64,000 nt of DNA from Siphlonurus alternatus (lineage: Eukaryota > Arthropoda > Insecta > Ephemeroptera > Siphlonuridae), in contig OX463779.1 of the NCBI GenBank assembly GCA_949825025.1, positions 37,148,203 to 37,212,202 on the forward strand. Reading direction: 5' to 3'. Below, in pieces: positions 55,183 to 64,000 of the stretch. Each line of letters starts with the position of its first letter. Positions within the stretch are counted from its first letter, which is position 1. Position numbers and translations under genes: made by a program. Below the pieces are notes generated by a model. That model made no database searches and was not told the origin of the DNA. It saw only the letters and a list, made by a program, of their open reading frames with translations.

Positions 55183-55772
55183 TTAGTGATAAATGTGATA
55201 ATGATTAGAAATACTCCAAATTAAATACGCCAGCAGCTATATAGTTAAAAAATAAACCTATAAGCAGGAAAAAAAATGTTGTTTTATTCAGATTAATATT
55301 TTGTATAAATTGTGATGCATGCAGAGCCTGCATCAGGATCACCTTTTTTGTTTTAGTTTTGGTAAGTCTGAGGTCGAGTACTCGCAGCTAGCTATCGCGG
55401 GTATGCTATTCTTAATTTGTTATAAAAAGTTCCTCTTTTTTTGCGGTAAATTAAATAAATTTAGATCATAGATCAGTATTTTAAAAAAATTAAAAAAAAA
55501 ATGTATAAAATATGAATCATAAATCTTAATCACATGGATAATTTTTTTCTCTTAAGCATGAAGCTTTCATAATATATATATATATATAAGACCAGAGCCC
55601 TAAAAAAGCTCTGATTATAATATGATATTATGTATACAGTACACCACTGGTGTTTGATGAATAAATATTATTATTATAATATGTTATAAGACGGAATATT
55701 AATTTAGACACGTAATTTAAAAGATCGCGAAAATAATTGACAGCTGGGCTAGACTACTGCAGTACATAATAT

Positions 55773-56041
<269 letters not shown>

Positions 56042-56329
56042 TTGTCTTCTTCATCCCACAAATAAAGCTGATGCATGCATTCCTTAATCAATTTACATGT
56101 TAGACGCGAGTGCTCTTTATAATTTCCGTTGGCATTTTCTTTTCCCTGTTCCCTCTTTTTTTCTCTGTCTTCTTCTTTTCTCTCTTTTACTCTTTTTTTT
56201 TCTTTCTGACCGGCGGCCCACATTTGCCCCGACGGCCCACTTTTGCCGCGGCCCACCGACCCATGCTCGGTGGATCGGTAGGCCAGTCCGTGCCTGCTTC
56301 TGGGCTAGACTACCAGATCTGTGAGGCAT

Positions 56330-56548
56330 GCAGTATTTGAACTTACAGGGGTGATCACTTCCTTCGGAAATATTCCGAGAGATGGCAGCACCGTGATCAA
56401 TTGTGCCACCGTATATACTGCACGTGCCAGTAGATGGCAGCAATGTCACTTTTTACAACGTCACCCCTCCAAGTACTAACCACGCTCGACGTTGCTTAAC
56501 TTCGGTGATCTAACGAGAACCGGTGCATTCAACGCGACAAGGCCGTTT
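56330..56548 (-). repeat. 5S-rRNA-derived SINE-like sequence
   Basis: On the minus strand 56548-56460 reads as the first about 88 nt of 5S rRNA (ACGGCC, GAATGCACCGGTTCTCG, GATCACCGAAGTTAAGCAAC, GTGGTTAGTACTTGGA), including the internal Pol III promoter A-box/IE/C-box region. It then switches to unrelated sequence with two GCTGCCATCT motifs (near 56440 and 56389). A 5S head joined to another body is the structure of SINE3-type elements. Confidence 0.75.
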
Positions 56549-56572
56549 CATATATGTATATAATATTGGACC

Positions 56573-56745
56573 GGATGCTCGCATTTTTTTCGAGCATCCA
56601 TGGATGCGCATCAGGATGCTTTTTTTAATTTTTCGAGCATCCTGGAAGCGCATCTGGATGCTTTTAAATTTTTCGAGCATCCCGGATGCGCATTCAGATG
56701 CTTTTAAAGTTTTATGAGCATCCCGCGGATGCGCATCCAGATTTA
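56573..56745. repeat. Minisatellite of GAGCATCC / GGATGCGCATC units
   Basis: About four units of roughly 50 bp, each TTTTTCGAGCATCC, GGATGCGCATC, AGATGCTTTTAA. A further two units lie at 57253-57345. Confidence 0.8.
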
Positions 56746-56935
56746 ACTTAAAATACTTATATAAATATATTACTATATTGGTGTTATATATTACGTAATA
56801 TATTATATTGTCTTTTTTAAAATTTTTATATTAATTTTAGTTTTTTTTTTCCTCTCCTTTTCTTTATAAATTTATATAATTTTTATACATATCTTTATAT
56901 TATACAAATTATATTATATTAATTATATATCGCCA

Positions 56936-57234
56936 TCGTAGCGCCTGAATGCAACAAGACTTGCAGGGGACTTAGAACTCACCATTAATAGGTGGCATAC
57001 AAATTTCGAATCTGTCTTATCAGTTTTGTGAAAACTGAGGTAGAAGTTTAACATTGGCCTTATGGACGAAAACCGGAAATGGAGCTGTTGTAAGTAAACT
57101 GCAAGACTAAATTTGCTCAAACCATAAGCGATGAAGCTTTATAACATTCTTGATTTTTAAAATTTATTTCACTAGATTCGTTTGCAGGGAAATATTCTTT
57201 GACTCCAGCAGTAACTGAGATTAATCGTTAATAA
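56936..57234 (-). repeat. 300-bp dispersed repeat, copy 1
   Basis: Matches 63372-63674 over about 300 bp (GCCTGAATGCAACAAGACTT, GAGGTAGAAGTTTAACATTG, AAATATTCTTTGACTCCAGC). The reverse strand reads MSKFSLAVYLQQLHFRF in frame, likewise in the other copy, which may be a relic of a coding piece. Confidence 0.8.
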
Positions 57235-57252
57235 CTCTTAAAATTTACAATG

Positions 57253-57345
57253 GTTCTGGATGCTTTCTTTTCTTTTTCGAGCATCCATGGATGCGCATCC
57301 GGATGCTTTTAAAATTTTCAAGCATCCCAGATGCTCGGATGTGGA
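57253..57345. repeat. Minisatellite units, second block
   Basis: TTTTTCGAGCATCC and GGATGCGCATCCGGATGC units as in 56573-56745, flanking the 300-bp repeat on its other side. Confidence 0.75.
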
Positions 57346-57939
57346 TACGTCAATCCAAACCACCCTAATGTAAAAGACTATCGCCAGCTAGCCTGTCTTC
57401 TTCTCACAAGGCAGTGTGAACCTGGCCCTTTATCTTTTCTCTGCAAACGGGTTTTTTACTAGGTGCATCCTTCTTTCGTGCCTAGGTTTTTGTCCCCAAT
57501 GCTCTATAATCAAGTCTAATCAGGTCTTTATTTCATACACATCTTCGTCCTACATTGGCTTCGGCTAGAAAAGGACCCTAATTACCCAAATAATTGTAAA
57601 CTCTATCTAGCTCGGAGACACGATTTGTAACAGGGCGCGTCACGGAGTGCTGCGAGTTTGGGTGCAGCTCTCACTTTCTTTCTTCTTCTTCTTAGCATAG
57701 AATGATATGAATATTAATTATGCATAATTGATCGAACTATACTTCATAATATATAAATCATCATAATTTTAATTATCATACATCTATTGTATATCATTAT
57801 AGATTTTTAATAAAAAGTGACAGCTAGGGGGTGCTATATATAATTATATATGTAGGGCGCAAGTAATCTGTAGAAATCTTTTACTCTCAGACAGAGTTAT
57901 AATCAGCCAATCAATGTTGTTCAGAAGAATTAGTGTAGT

Positions 57940-58334
57940 TTAAGGGTAAGATAACGCCACCAATGTTAAAAAAATCCCTCACACAAAAATTCTGAATTTC
58001 TTTTAAAATATTCTCCTCTACACTATACCCCCTCTATATAGCATCAGTAGCTAAAATATCAGGTATACAAATACGATCTAGTTTTTGAGTTATGAATTTT
58101 TAAAGTTGACTATATAATTTAACATGGGAGTTCCATTTCTCCATTTTAAAAAAAGTAGTCAACTTTAAAAATTCATAACTTAAAAACTAGATCGTATTTG
58201 TATACCTGATATTTTAGCTATATACATATATAGGGCGTGTATTGCCGTGTATTATAGAGGAGAACATTTTAATTTTTTTTTCTTTTTAACATTGGTGGCG
58301 TTATAAAAAATATATATTATATCTTTACCCTTAA
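57940..58334. mobile_element. TTAA foldback MITE, family A copy 4
   Basis: TTAA at 57940-57943 and 58331-58334. Same ends and CAAATACGATCTAGTTTTT arms as the other copies, with several AT insertions (for example a TATATT run before the right end). Confidence 0.85.
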
Positions 58335-60253
58335 ATGTTCAATTCTGCTCGAAGGCTATATATATATAATATATATTATTATGTTATATCAGCTAGAGAT
58401 TTGATATCTTATACATATATTATTCGTGCTAGCTCTTAATTTCCCTCTTTGATTAATATCCGGGATCCACCTTTTGTCTTTTTTTTCTTATTAATTAAGT
58501 ATAATATTATGATATTAATTAATATTATATTAATTAATATGACATGTGTTAACATATATAATTAAGTTCATATATAACGTGTGTAAATGCCTAATTTGCA
58601 AAATTTTATTAATAAATTATTTATTGAACACAAGGATAGTGTACGTGTACGGTTTAGATTTTAGATTGCTTAATTGTATTCTTTCTTGAGAAAAATGTTG
58701 AGGGAGTGGAATTTGCTGGACTCTGGGGGCTTGTGGAATATATGCTATATAATTAAGCTCAGAGAGTGTTGTTGTTGAGCCTATAAGTTCATCAGGGAGA
58801 GGGCCGGGCTTGAGACGCTGAGAGAGTCAGCCGCAAGCAATTAAGCGAGCCACCGTGGTGAAATACCCACAATAGCCGCAAGCAGGGGTGTATGCATGTA
58901 AAATGTGTACACACTGCTTATCTTATCTTAAGATAATTAAAGTCATTAAAGAAAATTTTAATTTTGGGGTATCGATCGACAAATTTTCAAATTTTGTGCA
59001 ATAAACTCTCTTCGCCGTCTTCGCTCTCTTCTGTTCGTTTTTTACTTATATTTTTTGCCAAGTGAAGCGCTGCAATCGGATTTTTTTTTTTTTCCCGCGC
59101 AACATCATTTGAAAAAGTTTGATTGACCGTTAAAATTTGTCCGCCTGTTCTGTATAATAGGTGTGAGATAATCGGCTTCTATAAACTCTCTAAATAGCTA
59201 TAAGTGCTAATAAATTCAACCAAGTTTTCTGTAAAGATCCAAAATTAGTCCATCGTGATCATCATGGCTGAGAAATGGTATGTAATGCTTTTTAGTGAGA
59301 GGAAATATGGTAAGTTCAAAGAGATGAAACTGCTGTGCCATTTTTATGCCAACGGCTCTCTATAATGTTTGGATACTAACAGTCTAATAACATAAAAATC
59401 ATGGTAATATAATACATTACCAGATACTTAAGAGTCTTTTCAAATCATTAAGAACCACATTGCTTTTATTTGAAGCTTTAAAAGCTGAATTACGTTACGG
59501 GACAAACGGTATCATCGTATGCATATGCAGGCCCAGCAGCATATGGCATAGTTTTTGTCAGTTCATGTCCTTGAGCATTATTAAATAAATTATTTACAAC
59601 TTTCTATTCTATACATATAGTGGCCGCCTGGAGCAATTAGTCCTAACGCCAAATAATAAATTTTCTATTCAATTTCATTGAGTTCATGTCCTTGAACATG
59701 CGATCTGTCATCTCGACATTCTCGAATCTCAAATCCCTATGCATACAGGATGCTGTATGCATAGGGCGGGGCCGCCGGTGCGCGAGGCAACACCTGCTAT
59801 AGGCTATAATATTTTACACTAAATAACAATATATAACTATTTTTAACCATTCATACACATTTATGCGTTTTTAGTTAATTTCTAATATTATTTTATGCAC
59901 AGTATCATATTATATAAAATATGGGTACATTTTTATGTATGCACAGTATGTATTATATATGCATACACGTATACAAACTATAATATGCATAATTATACTT
60001 ACAACATACGTACACATATATAGACCTCCAACATACAGCTAGTACATACACTGTACAGTACTGTATACAGTATCGTGTGGTGCTTGATCCCTTAACATGA
60101 AATAATGTTGAAAAAGTTCATGTTATATAAAGGGAAATCCGCTTGCAGGCAGGATGAAGCAATCTTTATTTGCCTTAAACCCTAGTGTGTAGTCGCGCCC
60201 ACTGCTTATGAATTAATCTTTAAGTGTAAGCTATGTATATAACTGCATTATAT
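58335..60253 (+). other. AT-rich intergenic region
   Basis: A GC-richer patch at 58790-58880 and a pyrimidine-rich stretch at 59000-59045 might be a promoter and 5'UTR. ATGGCTGAGAAATG|GTATGT at 59264-59277 is a possible tiny first exon. A hairpin CCTATGCATACAGG is at about 59736. No firm gene. Confidence 0.35.
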
Positions 60254-60716
60254 GATATTATGGGAGCCGGAATTTTCGTCGAAAGACATTTGGTCGTAGG
60301 ACTTTTGGTCGCAGACATTTGGTCGCAAGGACATTTGGTCACAAAAAAGGTTTAAATTTTATACGTTTTTTTTGTTTTGTTTTGTTTTAAATTTCTTTCG
60401 AATTCAAAGTTCCATTTGTAATGAATTCATATTGATTTTATACAAGGGTGGATCCAGCTCGTGGCTCTGGGAGGGGGGGGGGGAGGTTGCGTCACCCTAT
60501 CCCGCAATGTTAAAATTTGGAGTGTGAGGGGTGGGTGGTGGTAACACTTTCAATGTATTTGTATTTTGGGACCTTTTGGCGATCGCCCCCCCCCCCCCCC
60601 CCCCCATCCATCCCTTGGATCCGTGCTTAATTTGATATTCATCGTCTATTTGTCGAATGTTGCAAATGGTAATGGAATAACTTTAATAAACCAATGAATT
60701 TGAATCTTTTATGCGG

Positions 60717-60750
<34 letters not shown>

Positions 60751-60751
60751 T

Positions 60752-60811
<60 letters not shown>

Positions 60812-61256
60812 GCTATATTAATGGAAGGTAGGGTGCAGAAAAAAGACAAAATGATTTCTGTTCACTCTCCGTTATAATTTTTAATCCATCCACAAACACA
60901 CAAGTTTTAATTTACGATTCATTACTATATATTTTTAGTTCTATACATTATAGTTAAATTATACCGAATTCATGCAGATTTTAACATAACAGTGTATTGA
61001 TCACATAACTTCAACTTTTGCAAGTGCTTACAAAACTAGTTACACGTGTGCATGACGATCACGGTACGGTTTTATTTGACAGTGAAGTAACACTCTTTCT
61101 TTTTACACTTTTATTTAGTAAAAATAGTTTTTTTTTTTTTTTTTTTTGCGACCAAATGTCCTTGCGACTTAATTTTCTTTGCCACCAAACGTCCTTGCGA
61201 CCAAATGTCCTTGCGACCAAAAGTCTTGCGACGAAAATACCTAGACCCGATATTAT
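60254..61256. mobile_element. TIR element with 8-bp TSD and GGTCGCAAGGACA repeats
   Basis: Element 60262-61248 with ends GGGAGCCGGAATTTTCGTCG and, in complement, GGGTCTAGGTATTTTCGTCG, flanked by GATATTAT (60254-60261 and 61249-61256). Subterminal arrays of TTTGGTCGCAAGGACA run inward from each end. It contains poly(C) and (AT)n tracts and no ORF. Superfamily undecided (8-bp duplications fit hAT or Merlin). Confidence 0.82.
60719..60808. repeat. (AT)n tract
   Basis: About 90 bp of TA repeats inside the preceding element. Confidence 0.9.
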
Positions 61257-61673
61257 ATATGTCATATATTATCTATGTACCGACGGGGGACTTGAAAGTG
61301 TCTTGTTGCTTATAATAAACAGTACATCGTTTCGGCAACGATGTGTATTGAATTTGAGGAGTAAAGGTCAGTTGGAGTGTTTCTTATAATCCTATGCTGT
61401 GCGTGTTAACGCAACTCACAACGTCTCCTTTCTAATAATAGTTTTGGTCGCCAATTATTATCTTTTTGTTTTTTCGCTAGTTCTTATTGTCACCATTTAT
61501 GAAGGAAAATTCTGCGAAAAATGGTGATGTGAATCGTCAGGACAAATTAATTTCGGGATCATTCATCTTTAACACGTACTGTATCTGCTATGCCACTGAC
61601 AAAATGTTTTGCCTACACATACAATCGTGACGTCATATTGTTTTGTGACGTATGGTGAAAGAACCGTATAATC

Positions 61674-61805
61674 GTCGCCTCAGAATGCAAATCACGTAAC
61701 TACAAAAAAAATTTATGCAACTTAAAACCTTATCTCACTAGAACATGAGGGTCAAATTTCCATCAATTTTTTTTGTAGTTACGTGATTTGCATTCTGAGG
61801 CGACG
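61674..61805. mobile_element. Small foldback MITE with 40-bp perfect arms
   Basis: GTCGCCTCAGAATGCAAATC followed by ACGTAACTACAAAAAAAATT on the left is exactly complementary to the right arm ending at 61805; about 50 bp between. Confidence 0.85.
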
Positions 61806-61808
61806 TAA

Positions 61809-62973
61809 TATATATAATATATGCATAAGTATGCTACTGTCTCTTCACTCTCCTCCACTTGTTAGTCTTATGCCTCCCCCCCCCCCCCCCTCTCCCCCAA
61901 ACACAACTTTCCGCAAAATGATAAAGAGAAAAGTCATAAAACATAAGAGTAATTTGTTGGTATAATATTTTGAATATGCTTTCAATGTAAATTGAATTAT
62001 TACAAGTGGAATCCATTTTTTTTCTAAGCAAATAGGGTGCCATATTTTAAATGCAATCACCCTATTCGGCAAACTTAAACTATTTTCAGATGTAAAAACT
62101 CTTGCTGTTCAGTGGAACAATGTAAAAGATGTGTCCCAGACTTATTACACATGCACACACCGCGATGAAGAAGTTGTTTGTTTCCTAAACACCTGCATCC
62201 TGTCAGTTATTTTTGCCATACACGGTAACTGCACCTGCTATGATACTGCAATATAATTATACAGTTATCTTCAATAAATCTGACACAATCAGTAGGAGAG
62301 CTAAAAATATGTATAAAGAACAACACCAAGAATGCATTTCTTTGAGTGTGTGAGTGGGGGGGGGGGAAATACTAATAATAATATTTAATTTTATTTGCAT
62401 TGAACTGTAAAAAATGGTACATAAAAGTCTGGTAGTCAAAGACCTCGAATTCTTTTCGTAAAACAAAAAGTCTAATTAAGCATCATTTATAGTGATTGGT
62501 GCAATACTGTCATGTAGTGTGAAAATCTACCTGACATCTCGCCCTGCAGTCCTCTGTTTAGCAATATTAAATGAAGACAGCTTAGTTGCTCTAATCAATA
62601 CTAGCAAGTCTGTTTTTGCCACATGACTACAATTTTTCAAAGTCTGGGGACTTGCCAGAAATGATGTAGTTCTGCTTTCATGTAGCACGCAGTCGGAAGT
62701 GGAAATGATCATGAAAACTTCATCGTTTCCTGAAATATTCAGACGCAAGCTCTCGCTTGAAAGACTATTATGGGACTACACTCTTCCATTTTTAATTCTG
62801 TTATTAATGATTTTTTTTTTTTTTTTACTTTTTTTATCAGAAAATATAAAACTTATTAGAAATGGAAGATGTTGAACGTAAGGAACCACAGTACAGTAGT
62901 AGCTACACCTAGGATATACTTAATGCTTGCTAAAAAGTTGCAGACTCCTAAATTTTGCCATGTTGTGTTACAG
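61809..62973 (+). other. Spacer before the last exon
   Basis: AT-rich with poly(C) (61878-61890) and poly(T) tracts. No supported gene. Confidence 0.45.
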
Positions 62974-63124
62974 GCTGTTCAAGCCACACGTGCAGGAAAC
63001 CAGTAATGAAGTGCGGGACATGGCCATGAACATCCTGACCGAGCTGTGTGTCGTGTGGCGAGAGTTGGGGCTGGATGACGAAGCCATCAACCAGCGATTC
63101 TCTACCTTCAAGACACACACCAAT
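62974..63124 (+). CDS. Internal exon of an unidentified helical protein (gene continues right)
   Basis: Acceptor GTGTTACAG and donor ACCAAT|GTAAGC bound 151 nt. The open frame reads LFKPHVQETSNEVRDMAMNI, LTELCVVWRELGLDDEAINQ, RFSTFKTHTN: amphipathic helices with HEAT/ARM/TOG-like spacing. GC-rich in AT-rich flanks. I do not recognise the protein; centrosomal or ciliary HEAT/TOG proteins are one possibility. Phase 2 in, phase 0 out. Confidence 0.65.
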
Positions 63125-63371
63125 GTAAGCATGTGTGCAAGCTGCTTTTTCTTGAAGCAAAATCTTTTATTGAGTTGGTTATTTTGTTCTCTACATTTTT
63201 TTTTTTTTTTAAAGAATTTTCATTTCCATTATTTTTTACATTATGCTAACATACACCAATTTCCGTTTTTAATGTATGATTATTAAAAAAATAATTTTAC
63301 TGAATTTGAAGTACAATACATACTACACATTAAAGTTCCAGGATGAATCTCAGTAGATTGAGATCTAACAA

Positions 63372-63674
63372 TCGTTGTGCCTGAATGCAACAAGACTTGC
63401 AGGGGAATTAAAACTCATCATCAATAGGTCATACAAATTTTGAAGCGAATCTGTCTTATCAGTTTTGTAAAAACTGAGGTAGAAGTTTAACATTGGCCTT
63501 ATGGATGGAAACCAGAAACGGAGCTGTTGTAAGAAAACTGCCAGACTGAATTTGCTCAAACCATAAGCGATTTAGTTTTAGAAAATTCTCAATTTTTTAA
63601 AATTTATTTCATTCAATTTGTTTGCAGGAAAATATTCTTTGACTCCAGCATTAACTGAGACTAATCGTTAATAA
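63372..63674 (-). repeat. 300-bp dispersed repeat, copy 2
   Basis: Direct copy of 56936-57234, lying in the intron after the last exon, without the flanking minisatellite. Confidence 0.8.
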
Positions 63675-63756
63675 GACTAAGTGTAACATTTGTATTAGTA
63701 AATAACTTTTTCGTGCAAAGGGTATTCATACTGAATGTCTTTTATGTATTTTACTT

Positions 63757-63925
63757 TTCAGACTTTTACATTTCCGGTGTTCCATGTAATCCTTCTGTAT
63801 GTAGGACGGTATATTGCGATGATCACTTAGTGTTCGTGCACGTCACTAACACTTGCATGTACTACACATATCACTACGTTTCGAGAGTCAGCCGCTCTCT
63901 TCCTCAGGTGATCTGAGACTGAGAC
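63757..63925 (-). repeat. CTGAGGA...GAAAC hairpin repeat, copy 2
   Basis: On the minus strand GATCACCTGAGGAAGAGAG, loop, CTCTCGAAAC with a perfect 5-bp stem. GATCAC at 63821-63826 and GTGATC at 63908-63913 could close it into a larger fold. Ends TAAAAGTCTGAAAAGTA like copy 1. Confidence 0.6.
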
Positions 63926-64000
63926 TAAGTTATCATCGCAATAAACTTCTGATATTCTGATTCGCAATATCTGATATTATTATTGTTGTTATTTTTTGTG

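Overview
This is nuclear DNA from an invertebrate metazoan. Genes carry many introns with canonical GT-AG sites, exons are clearly more GC-rich than the very AT-rich introns and intergenic DNA, and the non-coding space is packed with short inverted-repeat (foldback) DNA transposons. The gene set (STRAD, KIF14, ASTE1, 7SL RNA) is animal-wide. I cannot name the phylum; an early-branching or other non-vertebrate animal is possible, but the window does not decide it.

Layout. (1) 49-915, minus: two exons of a STRAD-type pseudokinase whose 3' part lies outside the window. (2) 4298-38195, minus: a complete 15-exon KIF14-type kinesin-3. All splice phases agree and the model encodes 1166 residues: TP-rich N-terminus, motor domain, coiled coil, FHA domain and a long tail. 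Its last motor exons are separated by a 24.35-kb intron. That intron contains a full 7SL (SRP) RNA gene on the same strand, a two-exon gene for a 107-residue unknown protein on the opposite strand, and a two-exon metallothionein-like gene on the opposite strand with three metal-response-element cores and a TATA box. (3) 40105-44542, minus: an isolated acidic exon and a possible 3'-terminal exon of an unidentified gene. (4) 45022-53318, plus: a complete five-exon ASTE1 (asteroid homolog) gene of 764 codons. (5) 62974-63124, plus: one internal exon of an unrecognised helical protein that continues beyond the window.

Mobile DNA is the other main content. A 5'-truncated, frameshifted LINE with a restriction-like endonuclease sits in a (TAA)n tract inside KIF14, which is the insertion habit of the Dong/R4 lineage. 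Two near-identical hAT-type elements with perfect 8-bp target duplications lie in opposite orientation in ASTE1 intron 4. A 2.2-kb hAT-type element follows ASTE1. A family of TTAA-flanked foldback MITEs occurs in at least five copies, one inserted inside another. A 3.9-kb TTAA element holds a nested 2.0-kb TTAA element. A 1.0-kb element with 8-bp duplications has TTTGGTCGCAAGGACA subterminal repeats. Other structures are a perfect 81-bp palindrome, three identical 223-bp tandem copies and a 5S-rRNA-derived SINE-like chimera.

The most unusual items are the crowded KIF14 intron (SRP RNA plus two small protein genes), the 5S chimera, the ribozyme-like repeat pair near 53.8 and 63.9 kb, and the dense layering of foldback elements.
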